Shown in pieces: positions 21,036-30,865 of a stretch of 64,000 nt of DNA; the stretch's first letter is position 1; every line of letters begins with the position of its first letter. Source of the stretch: Chromatiales bacterium (lineage in GTDB: Bacteria; Pseudomonadota; Gammaproteobacteria; Chromatiales; Chromatiaceae); assembly GCA_028280505.1 (NCBI GenBank), contig JANQLO010000071.1, positions 47,561-111,560 on the forward strand, given 5' to 3'. The position numbers and the translations under genes are program-made. Under the pieces are notes generated by a model, which saw only the letters and a program-made list of their open reading frames with translations, did not search any database and was not told the origin of the DNA.

Positions 21036-23888
21036 ATGCAAGACAACGTCCGTGCGCTGCGGCAAGATCTGGCCGAGTTCATCGCGGCGGAACGTCTGAT
21101 CGACGATCCGCTGCGCACGCTGGCCTATGGCACGGACGCCAGCTTCTATCGTTTGGTACCGCAGCTGGTGGTCAAGGTGGTCGACGAGCGGGAGGTTTCG
21201 CGTCTGCTACGGCTCGCGCATAACCATCAAACGCCGGTGACCTTTCGCGCTGCCGGTACCAGTCTGTCCGGTCAGGCGATTACCGACTCGGTGTTGGTCA
21301 TGCTCGAGGGCAATGCCTGGCGTGATTACAGTGTCGACGAGACGGCGGATCGGATCCGTTTACAACCCGGCATCATCGGTGCGCAGGCCAACCGTTATCT
21401 GGCGCCGTTCGAACGCAAGATCGGCCCCGACCCGGCATCGATCGCCACCTGCAAAATCGGCGGTATCGCGGCAAACAATGCCTCCGGAATGTGCTGTGGG
21501 GTCGCACAGAACAGCTATCAGACCCTGGCATCCATGCGGCTGATTCTGGCCGACGGCACTTTGGTGGATACCGGCGACGAACAAAGTCGGGCGGCATTAC
21601 GCGAGTCGCATGCCGAACTGTTGCAAGACATTGCCAACTTGGTCGACGAGGTGCGGGCCAATCCCGACCTGGCCGATCGTATCCGGCACAAGTTCAAAAT
21701 CAAGAACACTACCGGCTATAGTCTGAATGCCTTGGTCGATTACGACGATCCGATCGATGTTCTGCAGCATCTGATGATCGGTTCGGAGGGTACGCTCGGT
21801 TTCATTGCCGAGATTACCTACCGCACGGTGCCCGAGTATCCGCACAAGGCCAGCGCACTGGCGTTCTTCCCTGATGTCGCGGTGGCCTGCCAGGCGGTCG
21901 CGCGGCTGAAGCATGAGCCGGTCGATGCGGTCGAGATCATGGATCGCGCGGCTTTGCGCTCGGTGGAGGACAAGCCGGGTATGCCGACGGCTCTCGCCGG
22001 ACTTCCGGATACGGCCGCTGCCCTGCTGATCGAAACACGTGCCGCGTCGGCGAACGGACTGGTCGACAACGTCCGAGGTCTGGAATCCACATTGGCCGAC
22101 ATCGCGACTTTGGGCGAGGTCGCGTTCACCGATGTGCCGGAAGAATTCGCGGCCTTGTGGAAGATCCGCAAAGGCATGTTCCCGTCGGTCGGTGCGGTAC
22201 GTGAAGTCGGTACGACGGTCGTCATCGAGGACATCGCCTTTCCGGTGCCGCGCCTTGCCGAAGGTACCGTCGAGCTTCAGGGACTTTTTGCGAAACACGG
22301 TTACGGTAATGCGATCATTTTCGGCCATGCGCTCGAAGGCAATCTGCACTTTGTCATTACGCCGGACTTCGGTGACGAACGCGAGGTCGAGCGTTACCAC
22401 GCCTTCATGGACGAGCTGTGCCACATGGTCGTCGAAAGATATGACGGTTCCCTCAAGGCAGAGCACAGCACCGGCCGCAATATAGCGCCCTATGTCGAGC
22501 TCGAATGGGGCGCGGAGGCCTTCGATCTGATGCGTCGCATCAAGCAGCTGTTCGATCCGCAGGGGCTGCTCAATCCGGGTGTCATCCTCAATACCGATCC
22601 CGATATCCACATCAAGCATCTGAAATCCATGGCGGCGGTGGATCCCTTGGTCGATCGCTGTATCGAATGCGGTTTTTGTGAGCCGATTTGCCCGTCACGC
22701 GATCTCAGCCTGACACCGCGTCAGCGTATCGTGGTGCTTCGCGAGCAGGCCCGTCTGCGCGCGAAAGGTATCGATCCGACCTCGTCGCCGGTGATGCGCC
22801 GGGTCGATTATCAAGTGGACGAGACCTGTGCCGGTGACGGTCTGTGTGCGACGCGCTGTCCGGTCGGTATCGATACGGGGCAGATGATTCGCAGCTTGCG
22901 CGTCGGTAAGCGTGGTGCGGCATCCAACAAGGTCGCGTCCTGGATCGATGGGCACATGGCCGGCGTGACCGCCGCGACCCGTGGTGGTTTACGGGTCGCC
23001 CATGGGGTCAGTCGGGTCGTCGGCGAGGTGCCGTTGGAAAAGCTGACGGGTGGATTGCGTCGGCTCAGCGGCGGCCGAATTCCCGAGTGGCATCGCTGGA
23101 TGCCACGTGCCGGTAGTGGGGTTTTCAATACTGAAGGACGGCAAAAACTCAACCAGCCGGCGGCGAAGAAATGCGTATATTTCAGCGCCTGCGTGAACCG
23201 CGGCATGGGTACGGCAAGTACGGACGATGAGTCACGAGGCCTTAACGAGGTCATGCAATCATTGCTCGCGAAGGCCGGTTTCGAGGTGGTGATCCCGCCT
23301 GCCGTGAATAGCCAGTGCTGCGGCATGCCCTTCAAGAGCAAGGGCTTTGAAGAGAGCGCGGCGACGGCGGTGCGCCGCTTGCAGGATAGCCTGTGGCAGG
23401 CCTCGGAAGAAGGTCGCCTGCCGGTACTGTGCGACACCAGTCCCTGTACCGCGCGCATGCAGGAGCAGTTTGACAAACCAATAAGGTTGTATGAGCCCGT
23501 CGGCTTCATTCGGGAATATCTCTTGCCCGAGATGGAGCGGGTCGCCCAGGTCGACAGCATCGCACTGCATGTCACCTGTAGCGCGAAGAAGATGGGTCTG
23601 GAGGAGGATTTTTTTGCGGTCGCCAGCGCCTGCGCCAAAAGCGTGTTTCTTCCTGAAGAGGAAGGCTGTTGCGGCTTTGCCGGAGACAAGGGGTTCAATA
23701 CCCCGGAACTGAATGCCAGTGCCTTGTCCCGGCTGAAACAACAATTACCTGAAGGTTGCGACCAAGGCTATTCGAACAGCAGAACCTGCGAGATCGGTCT
23801 GTCGCGCCATACCGGAATTCCCTACCGGTCGATCGCCTATCTGGTGGACCGCTGTTACGCGGCGCCCAAGGCGACATCGGTGGGATAA
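21036..23888 (+). CDS. FAD- and Fe-S-containing 2-hydroxyacid (D-lactate type) dehydrogenase
   Basis: A 950-residue fusion. The N-terminal half is a PCMH-type FAD domain (TFRAAGTSLSGQAITDSV; ATCKIGGIAANNASGMCCG) with its FAD-oxidase C-domain (EDIAFPVPRLAEGTVELQGL; YGNAIIFGHALEGNLHFV; EHSTGRNIAPYVE). Then come two [4Fe-4S] motifs, CIECGFCEPICPSRDL and CAGDGLCATRCPVGID, and two CCG domains ending with CCGFAGDKGFNTPELN. This is the layout of the Dld-II enzyme that sits beside lldEFG (lutABC) in Shewanella and oxidises D-lactate to pyruvate. A D-2-hydroxyglutarate or glycolate substrate cannot be excluded. The gene ends 191 bp before aceE. Confidence 0.9.
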   Translation: MQDNVRALRQDLAEFIAAERLIDDPLRTLAYGTDASFYRLVPQLVVKVVDEREVSRLLRLAHNHQTPVTFRAAGTSLSGQAITDSVLVMLEGNAWRDYSVDETADRIRLQPGIIGAQANRYLAPFERKIGPDPASIATCKIGGIAANNASGMCCGVAQNSYQTLASMRLILADGTLVDTGDEQSRAALRESHAELLQDIANLVDEVRANPDLADRIRHKFKIKNTTGYSLNALVDYDDPIDVLQHLMIGSEGTLGFIAEITYRTVPEYPHKASALAFFPDVAVACQAVARLKHEPVDAVEIMDRAALRSVEDKPGMPTALAGLPDTAAALLIETRAASANGLVDNVRGLESTLADIATLGEVAFTDVPEEFAALWKIRKGMFPSVGAVREVGTTVVIEDIAFPVPRLAEGTVELQGLFAKHGYGNAIIFGHALEGNLHFVITPDFGDEREVERYHAFMDELCHMVVERYDGSLKAEHSTGRNIAPYVELEWGAEAFDLMRRIKQLFDPQGLLNPGVILNTDPDIHIKHLKSMAAVDPLVDRCIECGFCEPICPSRDLSLTPRQRIVVLREQARLRAKGIDPTSSPVMRRVDYQVDETCAGDGLCATRCPVGIDTGQMIRSLRVGKRGAASNKVASWIDGHMAGVTAATRGGLRVAHGVSRVVGEVPLEKLTGGLRRLSGGRIPEWHRWMPRAGSGVFNTEGRQKLNQPAAKKCVYFSACVNRGMGTASTDDESRGLNEVMQSLLAKAGFEVVIPPAVNSQCCGMPFKSKGFEESAATAVRRLQDSLWQASEEGRLPVLCDTSPCTARMQEQFDKPIRLYEPVGFIREYLLPEMERVAQVDSIALHVTCSAKKMGLEEDFFAVASACAKSVFLPEEEGCCGFAGDKGFNTPELNASALSRLKQQLPEGCDQGYSNSRTCEIGLSRHTGIPYRSIAYLVDRCYAAPKATSVG

Positions 23889-24079
23889 GAAATCTGAGTC
23901 GCCGTATCCCAAGGCTCGGAAAGTGTTAGGGCTCAAGAAGCCCTGTTAACCGGCCGAGTGCAGCGATCCTGCACCCGGAGGTCGACTCGACATTGCCCGT
24001 CGCGCCCCGTGTTGTTTCCTCGGGGTGGCTGGGAGGTCTTTTGTCTGCCTCTTTGCCGCCAATCCGGAGGAAACAATAA

Positions 24080-26767
24080 GTGAGTCAATCACAGTTGTCT
24101 GACATCGATCCCCAGGAAACGGGGGAATGGGAAGAGGCCATCGACGTTGTCGTCGAACGCGATGGCACCGAACGCGCCACCTTTCTGCTGCGCAAAACCA
24201 TCGACAAGGCCTACGAGGCGGGTGTAGAGCCGCCGGATACGGCACACACGCCTTACGTCAACACCATCCCGTTGGACAAACAGCCGGCCTATCCGGGTGA
24301 TCTGGCGTTGGAGCGCCACATTTTGCGCGCCTTGCGCTGGAATGCGACCGCAATGGTCGTACGTGCCAACCGCAGGCCGGCCTCTCCCGGCGGGCATATC
24401 GCGTCGTTTCAATCATCGGCGATCATGTACGAAGTGGGTTACAACCACTTTTGGAAGGGGCCTGATCATCCGAATGGCCCGGACATGGTCTTCATCCAGG
24501 GTCATACCGCACCGGGTACCTATGCGCGTGCCTATCTCGAAGGACGCCTGGGCGAAGAACAACTCGACAACTTCCGTATCGAGGCCGGCGGCAAGGGTAT
24601 CTCGTCTTATCCGCATCCCTATTTGATGCCCGACTTCTGGCAGTTCTCGACCGTGTCCATGGGCTTGGGCCCGATCATGGCGATCTACCAGGCCCGTTTC
24701 ATGAAGTATCTCGAACACCGGGGTCTGGTCAAGGTTGCCGAGAAGCATCACGAGGGGCGCAAGGTTTGGGCCTTTCTGGGTGACGGCGAAATGGACGAGC
24801 CCGAGTCGCAGGGTGCGATCGCGCTGGCGTCGCGCGAAAAGCTCGACAATCTGGTATTCGTCGTCAACTGCAATCTGCAACGACTCGACGGACCGGTGCG
24901 CGGCAACGGCAAAATCGTGCAGGAACTCGAAGGCAACTTCCGCGGCGCCGGTTGGAACGTGATCAAGGTGCTTTGGGGTTCGGGTTGGGACAGGCTGTTG
25001 GAAAAGGACCACGACGGCCTGTTGCGCCGGCGCATGATGGAATGCCTCGACGGCGAGTATCAGAACTTCAAGAACAAGGGCGGTGCGTACACGCGCGAGC
25101 ATTTCTTCGGTAAGTACCCGGAGTTGAAGGCGATGGTCGCCGACATGACCGACGACCAGATCTATTACGAACTGCTGCGCGGTGGACATGATCAGGAGAA
25201 GTTGTTCGCGGCCTACGATGCGGCGAGCCGCGAGGTCGGGCGTCCGACCGTGATTCTCGCACACACTGTGAAGGGCTACGGTATGGGCGAGGCCGGCGAA
25301 GGCATGAACATCTCGCACCAACAGAAGAAGCTGTCCGACGAGCAGTTGATCAAAATCCGCGAGCGCTTCGATATCCCGGTCGGCGACGAAGTGCTGCGTG
25401 ATGCCGGTTTTTATCGACCCGCGGCCGACAGTCCCGAGATGCAGTATCTGCATGCGCGGCGCAATGCCCTCGGCGGTTATCTGCCCAGCCGTCCGTTGAA
25501 GGTCGAAACGCTCGATATCCCCGATCTGTCGATCTTCGATGCGATGCTCAAAGACACGGGCGAGCGCACCATGTCGACCACCATGGCCCTGGTACGCTTG
25601 CTGGTATCGATTGCACGCAACAAAGAGATCGGCCCGCGTCTGGTGCCCATTGTGCCCGACGAGGCACGTACCTTCGGTATGGAAGGCATGTTCCGCCAGG
25701 TCGGCATTTATGCGCATGACGGTCAGAAGTACGAGCCCATGGATGCCGGCGACATCATGCCGTACAAGGAAACATCCAAGGGCCAGTTGTTGCAGGAAGG
25801 CATCAACGAGGACGGCGCCATGTCGTCATGGATCGCGGCGGCCACGTCTTACGCGAACAACTGCGTGACCATGATTCCGGTCTACATCTTCTATTCGATG
25901 TTCGGCTTCCAGCGTATCGGCGATTTGGCCTGGGCGGCCGGCGATATGTTGGCGCGCGGCTTCCTGGTGGGCGGCACTTCCGGACGGACGACGCTCAACG
26001 GTGAAGGGTTGCAACATCAGGATGGTCATAGCCAGGTGTTCGCCGGTTTCGTGCCGAACTGCATTTCGTATGACCCGACGTTCGCCTATGAGGTCGCCGT
26101 GATTTTTCACGACGGCCTGAAGCGGATGTACGAAAGAGGTGAGAATGTCTATTACTACATCACCACGCTGAACGAGAACTACCGTCATCCGGCCCTACCC
26201 GAGGGTGCCGAGGAGGGCATCATCAAGGGCATGTACCGCTTCCGTACCGCCGAAGGCGACGGCAAGGCGAGGGTCCAACTCATGGGTTGCGGTTCCATTC
26301 TCAACGAGGTGATCGCGGCGGCCGAGTTGTTGAAGTCCGACTGGGGTGTCGATGCCGATATCTGGTCGACGCCGAGCCTTAACGAGCTTGCACGCGATGG
26401 TGCCGATGTCGAGCGCTGGAATCTCTTGCACCCGGATCAGGCGCCACGCCAAAGCTGGGTCGCTCAGTGCCTGGAGCGTGCCGAAGGTCCGGTGATTGCC
26501 GCGACCGACTATGTGCGTAACTACGCCGAGCAGATTCGCGCCTATGTGCCGGGTGACTTCCATGTGCTCGGGACCGATGGTTTCGGGCGTTCCGACAGTC
26601 GTGAGGCCTTGCGCAAGCATTTCGAGGTCGATCGTTACTACGTGGCGCTGGCCGCTTTGAAGGCCCTTGCGGACCAGGATGTTGCCGGCATCAGCGCCAA
26701 GACGGTGCTGGATGCGATGACGCAATACGGCATCGATCCGGAAAAGCCCAATCCTCTTTACGCCTGA
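24080..26767 (+). CDS. aceE: Pyruvate dehydrogenase E1 component AceE (homodimeric type)
   Basis: An 895-residue E1 that decarboxylates pyruvate with thiamine diphosphate and acetylates the lipoyl arm of AceF. The start is GTG at 24080, nine bases after GGAGG. The ThDP-binding motif GDGEMDEPES followed by NCNLQRLDGPVRGNGK is intact, as are HIASFQSSAIMYEVGYNHFW and the YIFYSMFGFQRIGDLAW region. Size and sequence match the gammaproteobacterial single-chain E1. It opens the aceE-aceF-lpdA cluster, with 24-bp gaps between genes. The 191 bp upstream show no operator matching the GntR site, so no specific control can be assigned. Confidence 0.97.
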   Translation: MSQSQLSDIDPQETGEWEEAIDVVVERDGTERATFLLRKTIDKAYEAGVEPPDTAHTPYVNTIPLDKQPAYPGDLALERHILRALRWNATAMVVRANRRPASPGGHIASFQSSAIMYEVGYNHFWKGPDHPNGPDMVFIQGHTAPGTYARAYLEGRLGEEQLDNFRIEAGGKGISSYPHPYLMPDFWQFSTVSMGLGPIMAIYQARFMKYLEHRGLVKVAEKHHEGRKVWAFLGDGEMDEPESQGAIALASREKLDNLVFVVNCNLQRLDGPVRGNGKIVQELEGNFRGAGWNVIKVLWGSGWDRLLEKDHDGLLRRRMMECLDGEYQNFKNKGGAYTREHFFGKYPELKAMVADMTDDQIYYELLRGGHDQEKLFAAYDAASREVGRPTVILAHTVKGYGMGEAGEGMNISHQQKKLSDEQLIKIRERFDIPVGDEVLRDAGFYRPAADSPEMQYLHARRNALGGYLPSRPLKVETLDIPDLSIFDAMLKDTGERTMSTTMALVRLLVSIARNKEIGPRLVPIVPDEARTFGMEGMFRQVGIYAHDGQKYEPMDAGDIMPYKETSKGQLLQEGINEDGAMSSWIAAATSYANNCVTMIPVYIFYSMFGFQRIGDLAWAAGDMLARGFLVGGTSGRTTLNGEGLQHQDGHSQVFAGFVPNCISYDPTFAYEVAVIFHDGLKRMYERGENVYYYITTLNENYRHPALPEGAEEGIIKGMYRFRTAEGDGKARVQLMGCGSILNEVIAAAELLKSDWGVDADIWSTPSLNELARDGADVERWNLLHPDQAPRQSWVAQCLERAEGPVIAATDYVRNYAEQIRAYVPGDFHVLGTDGFGRSDSREALRKHFEVDRYYVALAALKALADQDVAGISAKTVLDAMTQYGIDPEKPNPLYA

Positions 26768-26791
26768 TCACCGAGTCCGGAGCAACGCACA

Positions 26792-28411
26792 ATGGCAAAA
26801 GAAATACTCGTTCCCGACATCGGCGATTTCTCCGATGTCGATGTTATCGATGTCCTGGTTTCGGCCGGTAACACCATCTCGATCGACGATCCTTTGATTA
26901 CCCTGGAATCGGACAAGGCCTCGATGGATATTCCCGCGCCCGAGGGCGGCGTGATCAAAGCGCTGCAGGTCGCGGTTGGCGACAAGGTCTCCGAAGGCAG
27001 TCTGATCCTGCTGCTCGAAGGCAGCGAAGAGCCCAGCGTCAACGTGGCCGATGCCGATGCGCAACCCAAGGTGTCCGGCGGTGCCGATACCGCACCGGCA
27101 CCGAGCGGTTCGGGCGGCGGTTATGGCGGTGCCGCACTGCAGGACATTCATGTGCCGGACATCGGCGACTTCACCGACGTCGACGTGATCGAGGTGTTGG
27201 TTCATGAGGGTGACGCCATCAATGAAGAAGATCCGTTGATCACGCTTGAATCGGATAAGGCCTCGATGGACATACCGGCGCCCATGGGCGGTGTGGTCAA
27301 GGAGGTCAAGGTTGCGGTGGGTGATCAGGTCTCCGAAGGCAGCCTGATTCTGGTGTTGGAGGTTGCAGGTGCAGCGGCGCCGCCGGCTGCTGTCGATGCG
27401 CCACCGAAATCCGCCGGTGAAAGGGCGCCCGAACGTGTGCCGGCTGCGGCCAGTGTCGCCGATGCAACGGCCTTCCGTCGCGCACATGCCAGTCCGTCGG
27501 TAAGGCGGATCGCACGCGAGTTGGGCGTCGATCTCGCCAAGGTATTGGGTACCGGTCGCAATGGCCGTATTACCGATGCCGACGTACGGAACTTCGTCAA
27601 TGCCGGTGGGCAGTCCCCGGTGACGTCTGCGCCCGCAACCGAGCCAACGTCCGCACCGGCCGCCGAAGGTGGCACGGGTATACCTGTGATCACGCAACCC
27701 GATTGGTCGAAATTCGGCGAAACCGAGATCGTGCCGATGAGCCGTATCAACAAGCTGTCGGCCACGCATCTGCACAAGGCGTGGTTGAACGTACCGCAGG
27801 TGACGCATTTCGACGAGGCGGATATCACCGAGCTTGAAGCCTATCGACAAAAGATGAAGGGCAAGGCCAAAGAAATGGGCTTCGGTTTTACGCCCTTGGT
27901 TTTCATGATGAAGGCAGTGGTCGCTGCGCTGAAGGCGTTTCCAAAGTTCAACTCGGCGATGGACGATGCGGGTGAAAACCTGGTCCAACGTAAATACTTC
28001 AATATCGGTATTGCCGTCGATACACCGGACGGGTTGGTTGTGCCGGTGATTCGCGACGTCGATCGCAAGGGGTTGTTCGAGTTGGCGCGTGAATTGGGCG
28101 AGGTATCCAAACGCGCCCGCGAGGGCCAGCTCAAGGCTGCCGATATGCAAGGCGGTTGTTTCTCCATCTCCAGCCTGGGCGGTATCGGTGGCACCAACTT
28201 CACGCCGATCGTGAATGCCCCCGAGGTCGGCATCCTGGGCCTGACGCGCTCTCAGCAGCGTTTGATGCGTATCGATGGCGAGATCGTCGATCGGTTGATC
28301 CAGCCGCTGGCGGTGTCGTACGACCACCGTGTGATCGATGGTGCCTACGCAGCACGTTTCGTCGGCCATATCGCGTTTATCCTGTCGGATGTGCGCAATC
28401 TGATCCTCTGA
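26792..28411 (+). CDS. aceF: Dihydrolipoyl acetyltransferase E2 AceF (two lipoyl domains)
   Basis: A 539-residue E2 core protein. Two lipoyl domains, each with the modification site ESDKASMDIPAP, lie at about residues 4-78 and 120-195, joined by alanine/proline/glycine-rich linkers. A peripheral-subunit-binding domain follows (HASPSVRRIARELGVDLAKV, about 230-265) and then the catalytic domain with SYDHRVIDGAYAARF. The linker and domain number differ from E. coli (three lipoyl domains). It accepts acetyl from AceE and passes it to CoA. Spacing of 24 bp to both neighbours indicates one operon. Confidence 0.97.
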   Translation: MAKEILVPDIGDFSDVDVIDVLVSAGNTISIDDPLITLESDKASMDIPAPEGGVIKALQVAVGDKVSEGSLILLLEGSEEPSVNVADADAQPKVSGGADTAPAPSGSGGGYGGAALQDIHVPDIGDFTDVDVIEVLVHEGDAINEEDPLITLESDKASMDIPAPMGGVVKEVKVAVGDQVSEGSLILVLEVAGAAAPPAAVDAPPKSAGERAPERVPAAASVADATAFRRAHASPSVRRIARELGVDLAKVLGTGRNGRITDADVRNFVNAGGQSPVTSAPATEPTSAPAAEGGTGIPVITQPDWSKFGETEIVPMSRINKLSATHLHKAWLNVPQVTHFDEADITELEAYRQKMKGKAKEMGFGFTPLVFMMKAVVAALKAFPKFNSAMDDAGENLVQRKYFNIGIAVDTPDGLVVPVIRDVDRKGLFELARELGEVSKRAREGQLKAADMQGGCFSISSLGGIGGTNFTPIVNAPEVGILGLTRSQQRLMRIDGEIVDRLIQPLAVSYDHRVIDGAYAARFVGHIAFILSDVRNLIL

Positions 28412-28435
28412 CTGCCGGAGCCTGGAGAGAAAGAC

Positions 28436-30181
28436 ATGAGTAATGTGATTGAGATTAAGGTGCCGGATATCGGGGACTTCAGTGACGTCGATGTGATCGA
28501 CGTCTTGGTGGGCGCGGGTGATACGGTCGCGGTCGACGATGCACTGATCACCCTGGAGTCGGACAAGGCGTCGATGGATATTCCGTCGCCGCAGGCCGGC
28601 GTGGTGAAGGAGATGAAGATCGCGGTGGGTGACAAGGCCTCGGAGGGTACGCTGGTCTGTCTGCTCGAGGCGTCGGTCGATCGCGCTTCAGAGGCGGCTG
28701 TGGCCGAGGCGGCGTCATCTGCCCCTGTTACCGCCCCTGCAGTCGCGAGCCATCCCGGTGAAGCGGATATCCGTTGCGAAATGCTGGTGCTGGGTGCCGG
28801 CCCGGGCGGTTATACGGCGGCATTTCGTGCGGCCGATCTGGGCATGCAGACCGTGTTGGTCGAGCGTTGGAACACCTTGGGCGGTGTCTGCCTGAACGTC
28901 GGCTGTATTCCGTCCAAGGCTTTGTTGCATGCGGCCAAGGTGATCGACGAATCGGAAGACATGGGGGCGCATGGCATCAAATTCGCCAAGCCCGAGGTGG
29001 ATATCGACGCACTGCGTCGTTGGAAGGAAAAGGTCGTTGGGCGATTGACGGGGGGGCTGTCGGGCCTTGCCAAGCAGCGCAAGGTGCAGGTGGTACAGGG
29101 GATTGGTCAGTTTCTGGACGCCCACCATATCGAGGTGATCGCCGATGACGGCAGCCGCAAGACGATTCGGTTCGACAAGGCGGTCATCGCGGCGGGCTCC
29201 GAGGCGGTGAAGCTGCCTTTCATCCCGGACGATCCGCGTGTCATCGATTCGACCGGGGCACTGGCGCTCGAAGACGTGCCCGGACGGATGCTGGTGATCG
29301 GTGGCGGCATCATCGGTTTGGAGATGGCGACGGTCTACAATGCGCTCGGATCGAAGGTCACCGTGGTCGAGATGCTCGACAACATCGTCGCCGGAGCCGA
29401 CAAGGATGTGATCAAGCCGCTGTTCAACCGCATCAAGAAGCGTTACGAGGCGATTTTGCTGAAAACCCGGGTAACTGCGGTCGAGGCGATGCCGGAAGGA
29501 ATGAAGGTGAGTTTCGACGGTGACAATGCCCCGGCCGAGCCGCAGCTGTATGACCGTATCCTGGTGGCGGTCGGGCGCACCCCGAACGGAAGATCGATCG
29601 GTGCCGAGAATGCCGGTGTCGCAGTCGACGAACATGGCTTTGTACAGGTGGTCGATACGCAGATGCGCACGACCCAACCACATATCTTCGCGATCGGGGA
29701 CATCATCGGTCAGCCTATGTTGGCGCATAAGGCGGTGCATGAGGGCAAGACCGCCGCCGAGGCCGCAGCCGGATTGCCGAGTCATTTCGATGCACGGGTG
29801 ATCCCTTCGGTGGCCTATACCGATCCGGAAGTCGCCTGGGTCGGCATCACCGAGGAAGAGGCCAAGGCCAAAGGCATCAAGGTGGGTAAGGGCGTGTTTC
29901 CCTGGGCCGCCAGCGGCCGGGCCTTGTCGCTGGCGCGCGACGAGGGCATGACCAAGTTGGTCTTCGACGAAGAGACCGAACGGCTGGTCGGTGCCGGTAT
30001 CGTCGGTGTCGGTGCCGGCGACTTGATCGCCGAGGCCGCGCATGCGATCGAAATGGGTTCGAATGCGGCGGACATCGGTCTAACCGTGCATCCCCATCCA
30101 ACGTTGTCCGAGACCGTCGGCATGGCCGCCGAGGCCTTCGAGGGGACCATCACCGACCTCTATATGCCGAAAAAGCGCTGA
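28436..30181 (+). CDS. lpdA: Dihydrolipoamide dehydrogenase E3 with N-terminal lipoyl domain
   Basis: A 581-residue E3. Residues 1-80 form a lipoyl domain (ESDKASMDIPSP), then an alanine-rich linker, then the flavoprotein: FAD motif LGAGPGGYTAAFRAADLG, redox disulfide GGVCLNVGCIPSKAL, NAD motif IGGGIIGLEMATVYNALG and the C-terminal active-site sequence HPHPTLSETV. Such lipoyl-E3 fusions occur in several proteobacteria and are dedicated to the PDH complex. It reoxidises the lipoyl arms and makes NADH. It ends the PDH operon; a GC-rich hairpin follows 10 bp after the stop. Confidence 0.97.
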   Translation: MSNVIEIKVPDIGDFSDVDVIDVLVGAGDTVAVDDALITLESDKASMDIPSPQAGVVKEMKIAVGDKASEGTLVCLLEASVDRASEAAVAEAASSAPVTAPAVASHPGEADIRCEMLVLGAGPGGYTAAFRAADLGMQTVLVERWNTLGGVCLNVGCIPSKALLHAAKVIDESEDMGAHGIKFAKPEVDIDALRRWKEKVVGRLTGGLSGLAKQRKVQVVQGIGQFLDAHHIEVIADDGSRKTIRFDKAVIAAGSEAVKLPFIPDDPRVIDSTGALALEDVPGRMLVIGGGIIGLEMATVYNALGSKVTVVEMLDNIVAGADKDVIKPLFNRIKKRYEAILLKTRVTAVEAMPEGMKVSFDGDNAPAEPQLYDRILVAVGRTPNGRSIGAENAGVAVDEHGFVQVVDTQMRTTQPHIFAIGDIIGQPMLAHKAVHEGKTAAEAAAGLPSHFDARVIPSVAYTDPEVAWVGITEEEAKAKGIKVGKGVFPWAASGRALSLARDEGMTKLVFDEETERLVGAGIVGVGAGDLIAEAAHAIEMGSNAADIGLTVHPHPTLSETVGMAAEAFEGTITDLYMPKKR

Positions 30182-30190
30182 CTCGTGATC

Positions 30191-30214
30191 GGCGGCGGGA
30201 ATACTCCCGTCGCC
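30191..30214 (+). other. Hairpin after lpdA
   Basis: GGCGGCGGGA (30191-30200) pairs with TCCCGTCGCC (30205-30214) over an ATAC loop with one mismatch. No T-run follows, so it may be a 3'-end stabiliser or part of a Rho-dependent stop rather than an intrinsic terminator. Confidence 0.5.
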
Positions 30215-30865
30215 GGCGCGTTATCGGGTCACGTGGGCAAGTCGTTTACGCGGTGCCGTAAAGCGACAGAGCGGTTCCCGGCCTGACCGAACACTATTGG
30301 TGCGAATGGCGTTCGTGTGCGCAATCTCGGTGCAGCTCACTAGGCAGTCGGGCATTGCGGCATGTCCTGGCCGGCGGTCCGGAATGGCCGTCCAGGGCTT
30401 TGGGCGACCGACTCCGGGGCTGGTGCCGATGTCTTGGCCGGTACACCGGGCTGAACGAACCGGTCAAACCTGCCTTGAAAGTGCACTTAACGACGAAGTG
30501 AATGTCGCGATGACCACGCGTTTTCGGCTTGTTTGATCGAATTCGGGAATACCCTTGGTTGAGCGGTGCCTGCCGTCGGGTGTCTGTGCATTGTGATCTG
30601 GATCAAGGTATCTGCAAGATGTTGACGACTCGGGGATATTTTTTAACTTCAGATCCAGATTGCCCGGTCGAACAAATGATTAACGCGCTAGAATTCCAAT
30701 TGTCGCAGGGATGCGAAATCATGACCGGTTTGATCAGGATAGCCGTTGAGTCGCGACATTGGAATCGGCGTCACGGTTATTGGAAAGCTGGTCTACTATT
30801 TATGTAATACACATTATTCAATGTGTTAATGGTGTTTTATCAAGCAATGCTCCAAGGAGAGCACG
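30215..30865. other. Gene-poor stretch between lpdA and a small protein gene
   Basis: About 650 bp without a convincing gene. The first half has the base composition of its surroundings; the second half (from about 30610) is distinctly richer in A and T. Short frames at 30297-30536 and 30529-30807 have no ribosome site or recognisable product and are not called. A near-palindrome TTTAC-GCGGTGCC-GTAAA lies at about 30245-30262. An FNR-like site is listed separately. The promoter of the small gene at 30866 is presumably here. Confidence 0.6.
30593..30606. promoter_or_regulatory. FNR/ANR-like binding site
   Basis: GTGATCTGGATCAA matches the FNR consensus TTGAT-N4-ATCAA at 9 of 10 defined positions. 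It lies 260 bp upstream of the small gene at 30866 and no other gene is closer on either strand. Whether an oxygen-responsive promoter exists here is inference. Confidence 0.45.

Noticed and set aside
24413..25717. Long minus-strand frame inside aceE; similar ones opposite aceF (26768-28369) and lpdA (28715-30043)
   Set aside because: Histidine- and arginine-rich shadows of highly biased coding sequence; the plus-strand genes are certain.
30297..30807. Two short frames in the gap after lpdA
   Set aside because: No ribosome site, no structure in the predicted products; composition changes across them.
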